A DNA stretch of 64,000 nucleotides from Sediminibacterium sp. UBA657. GTDB taxonomy: Bacteria; Bacteroidota; Bacteroidia; Chitinophagales; Chitinophagaceae. Both the position numbers and the translations under genes were made by a program. The stretch's first letter is position 1. Each line of letters begins with the position of its first letter. The DNA lies in contig DBOB01000025.1 in the NCBI GenBank assembly GCA_002299885.1, positions 30,596-94,595 on the forward strand. Direction: 5' to 3'. Below the pieces are notes generated by a model. The model ran no database searches. It saw only the letters and a program-made list of their open reading frames with translations, and had not been told where the DNA came from. Below, one piece after another: positions 56,401 to 62,975 of this stretch.

Positions 56401-59400
56401 TAATATTGCTGGAAGTAACAATACTGCTATAGGAGAAGGTGCACTATCTTCAAATAATGGTTCGGTGGCTAGTAATAATACTGCAGTTGGTTGGTCAAGT
56501 TTAAATGCCAATACAACTGGTGACCAAAATACAGCAATTGGAAGTACTTCTAATGTAGGCTCAAATAATTTAAATAATGCCACTGCAATTGGCTTTGGTG
56601 CAATAGTTAATGCGAGTAATACCATTCAATTAGGAAATACATCCGTTTCTAGTGTAGTTACAAGTGGAACTTTAAGTGCAACGGGTGCAGTACTTGGTAC
56701 TTTAAGAGTAACGGGGGGTTCACCTTCTTCGGGAAAAGTTTTAGTAAGTGATGCAAGTGGAAATGCAACATGGCAAGCTTCTTCGGGTATAACTGGTGTA
56801 GGAACAGTAACAAGTGTAAATCCAATCACAGTGAATGCGAGTGGAAGTACATTTACATCTACAGTCACCAATGCAAGTACAACACCATCCATTGCTTTAA
56901 CGATACCACTAGCGTCTGTAGCTGGCACAACGGCAGGATTATTAAGTAAAACGGACTATGATATTTTTAATGCCAAACAAAGTTCAATTTCATTACGATT
57001 TAGGTCTGGCGGAGATTATAATATTGGTATTGGTGCTAGAAATGGGTATGAAACACTAGGCCAAGCATCAACTCCAACTGGAGCCAATAATATTGCCATT
57101 GGTAATAATGCCATGGGGACTTATTATATTAATGACCTAACAGGGTCCCATAATATTGCATTAGGTACAGATGCAGGAGGAAGAAATACAACAGGATCAG
57201 ATAACATTTTTTTAGGGTCAAGTGCTGGAATGAATAATTACAACGGAAGTCAGAATACATTCATAGGGCGTTTAGCTGATGTAAGTTCTGATAGAGGTTA
57301 TGGAAATGGTTATACAAATGCCACAGCGATAGGATATGATGCAAAAGTATCAGGCTCAAATACCATTCAACTAGGAAATGCTTCAGTGACAAATGTAAAT
57401 ACGAGCGGTGCTTTAACAGCTGGAACTGTTACTTACCCAATTGCACATGGATCTAGTGGACAGGTTTTAAGTACTACTGGCAGTGGAACTTTGACGTGGA
57501 CAACACCTTCTGCAGGCATCACTGGAGTAGGAACAATGACTACCACTTCATACGCAGAGGGAGCAGCGGTTAGCGGAAATAGTTTAATCCTAGCACCTGC
57601 TAATGCAAGCTTTGGTGGAGTTGTATCAACTTTTACACAAACTTTTGCTGGAGCTAAAACATTTGATAGTGATATTGTAGTAAATGGATTTACTATTGGT
57701 AGAGGAAAAGGTCAAACAACATATCCTAATACAGTAATAGGAATAAGCTCATTAAATGCAAATACATCAGGAGTTTATAATATAGCAATAGCACCAAACA
57801 CATTAAATGCAAATACAACAGGTTCGTATAATAGCGCGATTGGATCACTTGCACTAAACAAAAATACTGAAGGTAGTGGGAATATTGCGATTGGATATCA
57901 AGCACTTAATAATAGCACGATCAAAGATAATAATACTGCGATTGGTTATCGATCGATGCTTTCTAACACTGAAGGATATGAAAACACGGGCATAGGTAAA
58001 GATGCACTAAGTGCAAATACTACTGGTTTTCGAAATACTGCAATTGGATTTGAAGCAAATGTAGGTTCAGGAACTTTATCCAACTCAACAGTAATTGGAG
58101 CGAGTGCAACCGTATCAGCAAGCAATACTATTCAATTAGGAAATACATCTGTTACTAGTGTAAATACGAGCGGTGCTTTAACTACTGGAACTGTTACTTA
58201 TCCAAGAACTCATGGATCTAACGGACAGGTATTAAGTACTACAGGTAGTGGAACTTTAACATGGACAACTCCTACAACTTTTTCTGGCGGTACAACTGGA
58301 TTAACTCCAAGTACTGCAACAAGTGGTACTGTAACTTTAGCAGGAACTTTAGTTGCTGCTAACGGGGGAACTGGTCAAAGTACGTATGCAACAGGTGATA
58401 TTCTTTATGCAAGTGCTGCTAATACTTTAAGCAAATTGACAGTCGGCTCCACTGGGCAAGTATTAACAGTGAGTTCAGGAATGCCAAGCTGGCAAGCAGC
58501 CACAGCTGGTATTAGTGGCGTAGGAACATTGACAACAACATCATATGCCAATGGAGCAACTGTTAGCGGGAACAATTTAATCCTTGCGCCTGCAGACGGA
58601 ACAAATGGAGGTATTGTAACTACTGGTATACAAACTTATGCTGGGGCAAAAACATTTAATAGTGATCTTGCAGTAAATACAATAACAATTGGTAGAGGAA
58701 AAACTAGTAATAGTACTTCTAATGAAAAAAATACAGCAATAGGATTCTCAACATTGAATGCAAATACAACAGGAATTGAAAATACAGCTGTAGGCTATAG
58801 AGCATTAATTTCTAATACAACTGGTAGCTCTAACTTAGCATTTGGAAATAATTCACTGGCAGGAAATACAACTGGTTCTAATAATACGGCTATGGGAAAC
58901 GCAATTTTGCAAGGCAATATAGCTGGTGGTAATAATACGGGAGTTGGAAGTGGAGCGCTTCAATCAACTACAAATAGTAACAATACAGCTATTGGATATG
59001 CTTCACTTTTAACTAACGTAGGTGGTAATAACAACACTGCGGTGGGTGTTAGTGCAATGCAACTTAATGTGAGTGGAACCCATAACACTGCGGTGGGTGT
59101 TGACGCACTAAAAGGGACAACTGGAACATATAATACTGCTATTGGGTTTAATGCACGTGTGCTTGATGGTTCAACAGTTACCAATGCAACAGCTATCGGC
59201 AATGATGCGTATGCTTCAGCAAGTAATACCATACAATTGGGTAATGCTTCAGTAACTGATGTAAAAACGAGTGGAAAAATTACTGCAGCTGGTGCGGAAT
59301 TTTCTAAAGCTGCAACAAATTCAGTTGCTTTTAATGCAGGTAGTTCAACTTCTATTGATTTTTCCAATAGTAACTTAGCGTATACTACAGCAAATCCAGG

Positions 59401-59620
59401 TGGATTTACTTTAACTGGAATGAAAAATGGAGGAACGTATACTTTAGCAGTACAAGGAACAACAAGTGGTACTTCTTCATTTACTATTAGCGGATTTACG
59501 GTTGTTAATGTAGGCAATTATGCAACAGTTTCTGGAAAGGAAACTCTGTATACGTTTATTGTAATGGGTGTATCTGGTTCTGGAGGTAAAGTATATGTTT
59601 CAATGGTTTCTCAACAATAA
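47456..59620 (+). CDS. Giant fibre/adhesin-like protein with N@d coiled coil and YadA-like head repeats (4054 aa)
   Basis: A signal peptide (1-22) precedes an N-terminal beta domain (about 23-200) seen in Bacteroidota tail-fibre-like proteins (GILFQAVARDANNN). Then come ISDTSAMLSNRIGRDT repeats (about 215-539) and two long blocks of IxxNTxx heptads (about 539-1090 and 1179-1732), split by a phage-fibre module with TTQIATTEFV. Next are TxxSTFTSTVTNATTTPAIALTIP modules (about 1842-2700), then NTAIGYxAL repeats in four sets (about 2920-3930). Each set ends in a SASNTIQLGNxSV connector. The final domain (about 3946-4054) resembles fibre-tip beta domains. There is no peptidase S74 domain, YadA anchor or T9SS sorting domain. 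I infer a trimeric surface fibre. Confidence 0.85.
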   Translation: MKLYKIIFLSFLLISINYTSSAQVVVPEGILFQAVARDANNNAASNRNVFVQIAIKRSTPNGTTDYAESFKVVSSQEGIFSIVIGQGVRTAGVSTIKNLDWSKYIYFVNLRIAIEPTMPDPSWTSTNNYVDIGTSQLWTVPYSFTSNNAIFSDSATTITGILSSNKGGTGVNNNGKTITIANSIITKGVGDLTITTTAASNVTFPTSGTLANTQFVSDRIGTDTISLSKRIDSIKSANNLSTNLKLNISDTSAMLSNRIGRDTIELSNRINRNSILIANNKQAIVDTAAAIRLKLNDKIEASQFPNLIQPFLANTIYSFSDTLTLSNRINTKLNISDTSAMLSNRIGRDTVTLSNRINRKLNISDTSAMLSSRIGRDTVSLSNRIESIKNANNVSTNLKLNISDTSAMLTNYLGALNNLRSTKLNAIDTANLSTWKLNSADTAALSTWKLNKSDTSAMLSNRIGRDTIELSNRINRNSILIANNKQAIIDTAASIRLKLNDKIEASQFPNLIQPFLANTIFSFNDTMTLSNRIDAEISRATSVENGLSTRITSNTSSITANTSAISGLDTRVISNTNSITANTTAISGLDTRVTSNTASITSNTTAIAGLDTRVTSNTNSITSNTTAISGLDTRVTSNTNSITTNTTDIASLNTRVTANTSSITTNTSDIASNTTAISGLDTRVTSNTNSITTNTIDIASLNTRVTANTASITTNTSDIASNTASITANTTSIAGLDTRITSNTNSITANTTDIASLNTRVTSNTASITANTTAIAGLDTRVTSNTSSITAEVTRALAAELVITNNVSANTSSITALDTRVTSNTANIAAEVTRAQAAELVLTNNVSANTSSITALDTRVTSNTSSITAEVTRAQAAELVLTNNVSANTSSITSLDTRVTSNTASITTNTTDIASNTASITSNTNAIAGLDTRVTSNTSSITAEVTRALAAELVLTNNVIANTSSITALDTRVTSNTASITTNTSDIASNTASITSNTSAIATLDTRVTSNTNSITAEVTRALAAELVLTNNVSANTSSITALDTRVTSNTNAIAGLDTRVTSNTASITTNTTDIVSNTASITTNTADILLRATIASPSLTGTPTAPTAAPGTRTTQIATTEFVSALVGGSGAADASSTVKGILKLTNDLGGSADLPTVNSVGGVISSTITTLPTLIASNTASITTEISRATNAENDLSTRITSNTTNITSNTAAIAGLDTRVTSNTNSITTNTTDIASLNTRVTANTSSITTNTSDIASNTASITANTTAIAGLDTRVTSNTNSITTNTTDIASLNTRVTSNTASITSNTTAIAGLDTRVTSNTTSITANTTDIASLNTRVTANTSSITTNTSDIASNTASITSNTNAIAGLDTRVTSNTASITAEITRATNAEAALDTRVTSNTASITANTTAIAGLDTRVTSNTASITAEITRATNAEDALSTRITSNTSSITANTTAIAGLDTRVTSNTSSITALDTRVTSNTSSITAEVTRALAAELVLTNNVSANTSSITALDTRVTSNTSSITAEITRATNAEDALSTRITSNTSSITANTSAIAGLDTRVTSNTSSITAEVTRALSAELVLTNNVSANTSSITALDTRVTSNTSSITAEVTRALAAELVLTNNVSANTASITTNTASIASNTASITAEITRATNAEAALDTRITSNTSSITAEITRATNAEAALSTRITSNTSSITAEITRATNAESALDTRITSNTSSITTNTADILLRATIASPSFTGSPTVPTATTGSNNSQIANTAYVKTAIDGISIGSGQFTGIMPVANGGTGYSSFADGELLIGNTTGNTLTRSTLTAGTGVSITNGNGSITIAATGSGGTVTNVNPITVTASGSTFTSTVTNATSTPAIALTIPLASVAGTTAGLLSKADYDIFNAKQNALISGTNYIAPNAAITGATKTKITYDEKGLVTAGADATTADIAPSTNRNYVTDIKAGVLSNTSGVNTGDQTITLTGDVTGTGTGTFTSTIANSAVTYAKMQNITTGKLLGSTNSGAAAPGEVTIGSGLSLSGGNLTATGTGGTVTNVNPITVTASGSTFTSTVTNATTTPAIALTIPLASVAGTTAGLLSNTDYTTFNNKQVALTAGAGSGISISGGTISATGITTSNLSNSAGILNAQLANSAITLGSTSMSLGSSNTTIAGLTSVSSTGFTGELTGNASTATALATARSIYGNNFDGTAALSGVISTTFGGTGASSTSQNFVFAGPISGAGAPGFRLLTSADVPAGSGNYIANGTTQQTSANFNISGTGVVGTSLSAGSLSLTTALSVANGGTGASTLSGLIKGNGTSAMTAAVAGTDFVAPNSAITGATKTKITFDAKGLVTAGADATTADIAPSTDRNYVTDIKAGVLSNTSGTNTGDQTITLTGDVTGTGTGTFTSTIANSAVTYAKMQNVGANKLVGSTNSTSAAVAGEVSIGTGLSLTNGTLTATGTGGTVTNVSPITLTTTGSTFTSTVANASTTPAITLNIPSASVTGTTAGLLSKAEFDIFNAKVAPNTAITGATKTKITFDAKGLVTAGADATTADIAPSTDRNYVTDIKAGVLSNTSGTNTGDQTITLTGDVTGTGTGTFSSTIANSAVTYAKMQNITAGRLLGSISASEVAPGAVAIGSGLSLTNGTLTATGTGGTVTNVSPISVTASGSTFTSTVTNATTTPAIALTIPLASESGTTAGLLSNTDYATFNAKQSALSLGAGVQTLLATPTSANLANTITDETGTGKLVFATSPTLETPTLGNATATSLSSGTLTLTTALTAANGGTGQSTYATGDILYASATNTLSKLGKGTEGQVLIAASTGIPYWGSNGLSTFNGQTASLHALAMSSSTTNTLGWSSNSAGSPATATHTLTIPDATSSVRGFISTASQSFAGDKTFSNDISANSTFLGRGNPSSGVANNLSIGVGGKNFGTNTTGAYNIAIGATTLTALTNGTNNNAFGANALKLNTTGGSNNAFGANALTANIAGSNNTAIGEGALSSNNGSVASNNTAVGWSSLNANTTGDQNTAIGSTSNVGSNNLNNATAIGFGAIVNASNTIQLGNTSVSSVVTSGTLSATGAVLGTLRVTGGSPSSGKVLVSDASGNATWQASSGITGVGTVTSVNPITVNASGSTFTSTVTNASTTPSIALTIPLASVAGTTAGLLSKTDYDIFNAKQSSISLRFRSGGDYNIGIGARNGYETLGQASTPTGANNIAIGNNAMGTYYINDLTGSHNIALGTDAGGRNTTGSDNIFLGSSAGMNNYNGSQNTFIGRLADVSSDRGYGNGYTNATAIGYDAKVSGSNTIQLGNASVTNVNTSGALTAGTVTYPIAHGSSGQVLSTTGSGTLTWTTPSAGITGVGTMTTTSYAEGAAVSGNSLILAPANASFGGVVSTFTQTFAGAKTFDSDIVVNGFTIGRGKGQTTYPNTVIGISSLNANTSGVYNIAIAPNTLNANTTGSYNSAIGSLALNKNTEGSGNIAIGYQALNNSTIKDNNTAIGYRSMLSNTEGYENTGIGKDALSANTTGFRNTAIGFEANVGSGTLSNSTVIGASATVSASNTIQLGNTSVTSVNTSGALTTGTVTYPRTHGSNGQVLSTTGSGTLTWTTPTTFSGGTTGLTPSTATSGTVTLAGTLVAANGGTGQSTYATGDILYASAANTLSKLTVGSTGQVLTVSSGMPSWQAATAGISGVGTLTTTSYANGATVSGNNLILAPADGTNGGIVTTGIQTYAGAKTFNSDLAVNTITIGRGKTSNSTSNEKNTAIGFSTLNANTTGIENTAVGYRALISNTTGSSNLAFGNNSLAGNTTGSNNTAMGNAILQGNIAGGNNTGVGSGALQSTTNSNNTAIGYASLLTNVGGNNNTAVGVSAMQLNVSGTHNTAVGVDALKGTTGTYNTAIGFNARVLDGSTVTNATAIGNDAYASASNTIQLGNASVTDVKTSGKITAAGAEFSKAATNSVAFNAGSSTSIDFSNSNLAYTTANPGGFTLTGMKNGGTYTLAVQGTTSGTSSFTISGFTVVNVGNYATVSGKETLYTFIVMGVSGSGGKVYVSMVSQQ
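48100..49060 (+). repeat. Coding repeats of the ISDTSAMLSNRIGRDT type in the giant gene
   Basis: Several imperfect copies of a segment coding KLNISDTSAMLSNRIGRDT with SLSNRI follow one another, with two long near-copies (48190-48420 and 48810-49040) that include NRNSILIANNKQAI and IEASQFPNLIQPFLANTI. They look like a duplication inside the gene and give helical segments. Confidence 0.8.
49051..50722 (+). repeat. First block of Asn-at-d heptad repeats (coiled-coil stalk)
   Basis: Translation reads as endless heptads in a three-heptad pattern: I-T-A-N-T-T-A, I-S-G-L-D-T-R, V-T-S-N-T-N-S. Position a is Ile/Val and position d is Asn or Leu. A longer unit adding AEVTRALAAELVLTNNVSAN recurs, for example near 49940, 50064, 50280 and 50508. 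The DNA copies differ mostly at third positions. Confidence 0.9.
50991..52650 (+). repeat. Second block of Asn-at-d heptad repeats (coiled-coil stalk)
   Basis: The same 21-residue pattern returns after a 270-base tail-fibre-like module. A variant unit AEITRATNAEAALDTRITSNTSSI dominates the end. The block ends with NTADILLRATIASPSFTGSPTVPT, closely matching the end of the first block, so the two blocks probably arose by a large internal duplication. Confidence 0.9.
52980..55600 (+). repeat. Beta-rich module repeats in the giant gene
   Basis: Units of roughly 500-1200 bases repeat, each with GGTVTNVNPITVTASGSTF, PAIALTIPLASVAGTTAGLLS, then AITGATKTKITFDAKGLVTA, DRNYVTDIKAGVLSNTSG and TLTGDVTGTGTGTFTSTI. 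Copies begin near 53205, 54445 and 55020. Long stretches are nearly identical at the DNA level, so these look like recent duplications. Confidence 0.85.
56220..59260 (+). repeat. YadA-head-like NTAIG repeats in four sets
   Basis: Sets near 56220-56650, 57010-57400, 57720-58160 and 58730-59270 code strings of NTAIGYxALxxNTTGxxN, about 14-16 residues per turn. This resembles the left-handed beta-roll head of YadA-type adhesins. Each set closes with a NTIQLGNxSVTxVxTSG connector. The sets alternate with linker segments containing GQVLSTTGSGTLTW and YAGAKTFNSDL. Confidence 0.85.
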
Positions 59621-59622
59621 AA

Positions 59623-60642
59623 ATGAAATTCTTAACCACCATATTATTTTTGTTTTTCTTTGAATTTGCAAAGGGGCAAGTTCCGGGAACCGCAATTATT
59701 AATCATGCACTTTTTGCAAAATTCGATTTGAGTGTAACTATTAATGATAGCTCCTCTGTCACTTTTAATATCAATGCAGTAGGTGGAGTTGGTCAAATTA
59801 CTGAAGTCGGTGTTGTTTATGGAATTGCCAAAGGGCTAACAACATCATCTACTTTATGTAGACCAAGTGCTGGTAGTCCAACTTTTGGTTCAAGAATAGC
59901 AACAATTAGTTATTCAGGCGCAACTTCTACAAGCCTAACTGTATTATCTACCTCAACGGTGAATAGTCAAGGCACTAATTCTTTTTATGTTGCACCTTAT
60001 TTTGCAAAATTATATGCTATAAAAAATGGTCAAACATTCTACGGGCCAGAAATTGAATTCCTGCCTAACTGGCCTACACAATCACAAGCCGGTAAAACAT
60101 GGGTAAAAGCTAACTTAGGTGCATTAAGAGTTGCTCAATCCTCAACAGATCAAGATTCATATGGCTGGTATTATAACTGGGGTAAACCAACTGATGGGCA
60201 CCAATTTAGAAATTCACCAACTAGTAATACTCAATTTTCATCTGATACGCCAACACCAGGAATTTTTACCTGTTGTGGTGGTAATATCACAGAATGGCAA
60301 ACAACGCGAAATAACAGCTTATGGAGTGGAGTGAATGGTGCAAATAATCCTTGTCCATCAGGTTGGCGCTTACCAACAAAAAGTGAATGGGAAACTTTAT
60401 TTACTACCTCGCCAACAATAACAAATTCATCAAATGCATTCTCAAATAATTTAAAATTCCCAGAACAAATGGGAAGAGACAGAGGTTATGGCACAATAAT
60501 GTCTAGTAATACAAATAATATTTATTGGTCTGGAGATGCCTCAAATCCAACTTGGGCTTGGTTTCATTATAGCGGTGGTGGTCGAGTAGGTGGTGCTTTT
60601 CATCCCACATATGGTGCAGCTGTTAGATGTGTTCAAAATTAA
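59623..60642 (+). CDS. FISUMP-domain secreted protein 1
   Basis: The 339-residue protein has a signal peptide (to about residue 18, FAKGQ), an N-terminal beta domain, and a C-terminal FISUMP domain (about 150-339): GKTWVKANLGALRV, SYGWYYNWGKPTDGHQF, NNPCPSGWRLPTKSEWETLF and AAVRCVQN. FISUMP domains occur in large paralogous sets in Fibrobacter and in Bacteroidota surface proteins; function is unknown, with a C-type-lectin-like fold suspected. It lies 2 bases after the giant gene, so is surely cotranscribed. Confidence 0.88.
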   Translation: MKFLTTILFLFFFEFAKGQVPGTAIINHALFAKFDLSVTINDSSSVTFNINAVGGVGQITEVGVVYGIAKGLTTSSTLCRPSAGSPTFGSRIATISYSGATSTSLTVLSTSTVNSQGTNSFYVAPYFAKLYAIKNGQTFYGPEIEFLPNWPTQSQAGKTWVKANLGALRVAQSSTDQDSYGWYYNWGKPTDGHQFRNSPTSNTQFSSDTPTPGIFTCCGGNITEWQTTRNNSLWSGVNGANNPCPSGWRLPTKSEWETLFTTSPTITNSSNAFSNNLKFPEQMGRDRGYGTIMSSNTNNIYWSGDASNPTWAWFHYSGGGRVGGAFHPTYGAAVRCVQN

Positions 60643-60645
60643 AAA

Positions 60646-61581
60646 ATGAAATTCTTAACCACCTTATTATTATTGTTTTTCTTTGAATTTGCAATGGGGC
60701 AAGTTGCCGGAATGCCATTGATTATGAATCCTATAGTTAGAAAATTAAGTTTAGATGTAACTACTAGTAGTTCAACTTCTGCAAATTTTGTACTAAAATT
60801 TGCATCCTCTCATAATATCATTGAATGTGGAGTTATATATAGTTATAATAATAATGCAACCATTTCAAATAATCAAGGTAAATGGGTTGCAGCAACTAAT
60901 TTTAATGGAGGTATTGACTTATCAAATAATATAACTCATTCTTTTGTTTATGCCCCATATTACGCAATACCTTATTTTACGGTATCTAATGGAACTTATT
61001 ATGGAAGTTCAATTCAATTTACACCCAATTGGGCTACAGTAACAATAAATGGCAAAGTTTGGGCGGCTGCAAATTTAGGAGCAACTATGATTGCAACTAA
61101 TGCTGGTACAAATTCAAATATGTATGGATTTTATTATCAATGGGGAAGAGGTAGTGATGGGCATCAATTATCAAGTTCAACAACAACTTCAACAATTGCT
61201 ACATCTTCAATTCCTGGAAATTCAAACTTTATTACAAATACTAGTGGCGTTTATTTTTATGATTGGATGACTCAGCAAGATGTGAATTTATGGCAGGGGC
61301 TCAATGGCCAAAATAATCCTTGTCCTTCAGGTTATCGACTTCCCACTATAGATGAGTGTAAATCAGCCGTCCCTACTTTACAAATGCCAAATAATGGTTA
61401 CAGGAGGGCTCAAGATGGAGCGATAGTCGCTACAAATTGGGGGTATTTGTGGACAAGCAATATAAGAACTAATAGTCAAGGTGGCGTTTCCTATTGGAGA
61501 GCTGATGCACTTGATAGACCTAGCGGAACTCTTGGTATAAACAATGCAAATGCTTTCCCAATACGATGTATACAAAATTAA
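60646..61581 (+). CDS. FISUMP-domain secreted protein 2
   Basis: The 311-residue protein is a diverged tandem copy of the previous one: the first 19 residues are almost identical (MKFLTT and LFFFEFA), and the FISUMP domain has GKVWAAANLGATMI, YGFYYQWGRGSDGHQL, NNPCPSGYRLPTIDECK and FPIRCIQN. The middle is quite different, so the N-terminal beta domains may bind different partners. The gap to the first copy is 3 bases. Confidence 0.88.
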   Translation: MKFLTTLLLLFFFEFAMGQVAGMPLIMNPIVRKLSLDVTTSSSTSANFVLKFASSHNIIECGVIYSYNNNATISNNQGKWVAATNFNGGIDLSNNITHSFVYAPYYAIPYFTVSNGTYYGSSIQFTPNWATVTINGKVWAAANLGATMIATNAGTNSNMYGFYYQWGRGSDGHQLSSSTTTSTIATSSIPGNSNFITNTSGVYFYDWMTQQDVNLWQGLNGQNNPCPSGYRLPTIDECKSAVPTLQMPNNGYRRAQDGAIVATNWGYLWTSNIRTNSQGGVSYWRADALDRPSGTLGINNANAFPIRCIQN

Positions 61582-61585
61582 AATA

Positions 61586-62449
61586 ATGAAAAATAAATTT
61601 ATACTTATAATATCTCTTTTTAGTCTTGTTGTATTAAAAACAACTGCTCAAAATACCTATGTAAATACTAGCCCAAGGGAAATACAATCTTCCAAAAATC
61701 CTTTTTTAAATATTAATTATTCAAATTCACAAATTTACTCAAGTGGTTTAATATACGATATTATCGAAAAACAATTTTGGGCAATACAAAAAAGCGGATT
61801 GGATGAAGCAACTAGGTATAAAGAACTGGTCGCATCTGTTGATATTATTTTAGATAGTGTCAAAAAAAATGAAAAGGTATATAATGATTTGACCAAATAC
61901 CTTTTTCAATATTTTGAGAAATTTAGTTTATTCAACGCTTCAGAATATATTGCACTTAAAGCTTTGAGTCAAAAGGATGTTATTTTAAATAGTGCCTTAG
62001 CATTTAAATTAGAGTCCTATCGAAAAATGAAAGTGGGTAATAAGGCACCTAATTTTGAATTATTAGGAGATGTATTTAAAAATGGCTTGGCACTGAAAAC
62101 CGCTGTTCATTTATCTGATATAAAAGCAAAATATAAATTAATCATTTTTGGAGGTAGCTGGTGTAACCAGTGTAGGGCCGAAATGATACAATTGCTACCC
62201 CGTTATAATAACTGGAAAGCTAAAGGGTTAGAAGTGATCTTTGTTTCTTTAGATACCGATAAAAATGAATTTGAAAAATTCATAGCACCATGTCCATTTT
62301 ACAGTGCCTGCGATTATAAAAAATGGGATACCCAGGCGGCTAAAGACTATTACGTGTCAAGCTCCCCGACTATTTTCTTGCTAGATAGCAATAACAAAAT
62401 TATCCTAAGGCCTCCAACGGTTGCAAGTTTGGATAGTTGGTTGAATTAG
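61586..62449 (+). CDS. TlpA-like secreted thioredoxin
   Basis: The 287-residue protein has a signal peptide (to about residue 21, LKTTAQ), a helical N-terminal domain, then a thioredoxin domain starting KVGNKAPNFELLGD with the active site GGSWCNQCRAEM (about residue 192) and cis-Pro in SSSPTIFLLDSNN. It is the last gene of the fibre operon, 4 bases after FISUMP 2. The FISUMP proteins have paired Cys residues, so it may tend their disulfides; that link is inference. Confidence 0.85.
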   Translation: MKNKFILIISLFSLVVLKTTAQNTYVNTSPREIQSSKNPFLNINYSNSQIYSSGLIYDIIEKQFWAIQKSGLDEATRYKELVASVDIILDSVKKNEKVYNDLTKYLFQYFEKFSLFNASEYIALKALSQKDVILNSALAFKLESYRKMKVGNKAPNFELLGDVFKNGLALKTAVHLSDIKAKYKLIIFGGSWCNQCRAEMIQLLPRYNNWKAKGLEVIFVSLDTDKNEFEKFIAPCPFYSACDYKKWDTQAAKDYYVSSSPTIFLLDSNNKIILRPPTVASLDSWLN

Positions 62450-62456
62450 AAATTCC

Positions 62457-62750
62457 TTAATTCGCAGAATATCTTTTTATAAGCTTTAGGTCAGATCCTT
62501 TTAGCAATAGTTCTTCTTCAATGTCAAAATCGTTTTGAAGACCCAGCCAGAAATTTGGGCTATTGCCAAAGTATTTAGAAAGTCTCAAGGCAGTATCGGC
62601 AGTAATACTTCTATTCCCTTTTAATATTTCAGATATTCTAGTTTGAGGAACTGCAATATCCATACTTAGTCTGTATGCACTAATTCCTAACGGGTTAAGA
62701 AACTCTTCTCTAAGCAAATCTCCAGGATGGATATTTTTTAACTTTTTCAT
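62457..62750 (-). CDS. HigA-family antitoxin without its toxin
   Basis: The 97-residue protein starts MKKLKNIHPGDLLREEFLNPLGISAYRLSMD and has the Xre/HTH helix VPQTRISEILKGNRSITADTALRLSKYFGNSPNFWLGLQ, the HigA/VapI pattern. HigB-type toxin genes normally lie directly upstream of higA; the 200 bases upstream hold no such frame, and the downstream gene is the convergent thioredoxin. It may be an orphan or a self-standing regulator. Start ATG 62750 is chosen over TTG 62768. Confidence 0.85.
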   Translation of the reverse strand: MKKLKNIHPGDLLREEFLNPLGISAYRLSMDIAVPQTRISEILKGNRSITADTALRLSKYFGNSPNFWLGLQNDFDIEEELLLKGSDLKLIKRYSAN

Positions 62751-62760
62751 TTTACAACTA

Positions 62761-62771
62761 AGTATCATACT
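62761..62771. promoter_or_regulatory. Palindrome AGTATCATACT in the higA leader
   Basis: A perfect 11-base palindrome lies 10 bases before the higA ATG. Its AGTAT/ATACT halves echo the larger dyad at 62783-62805, as expected for a second binding site of HigA. Confidence 0.5.
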
Positions 62772-62782
62772 AACGTTTCACG

Positions 62783-62805
62783 ATACTTACGTCAAAGGTA
62801 AGTAT
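62783..62805. promoter_or_regulatory. higA operator: ATACTTAC-N7-GTAAGTAT around a -7 box
   Basis: A perfect 8-bp inverted repeat with a 7-base spacer encloses the minus-strand promoter box TACCTTTG (62800-62793). Autorepression by HigA at such a dyad is well known for the family, so this is a strong operator candidate. Confidence 0.7.
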
Positions 62806-62975
62806 TTTGATTTTAAATCAGTAATTTTTAGAATCTAGTCGAATAATTTTTTGTAGAAAAAGTAATTCATGGGATCAAGTTTTATCTTTTATTTTTAATT
62901 TGTATTTATTTATCAGCAGCGCGATTTTTTTGTTATCTTCAAATACAATATTGTAAAGACATTATATTAACTCAT

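Noticed and set aside
52801..56928. Several minus-strand frames of about 60-140 codons in the module region
   Set aside because: They recur at the same place in each repeated module and are shadows of the plus-strand coding repeats.
47456..59620. The giant gene as part of a prophage (tail fibre)
   Set aside because: Tail-fibre-like modules are present, but no capsid, portal, terminase, tape-measure or integrase genes are in the window, and the protein has a Sec signal peptide and sits among surface-protein genes.
62806..62975. A HigB toxin upstream of the higA-like gene
   Set aside because: I read this stretch on both strands and found no frame of the needed 90 or so codons and no HigB motif.
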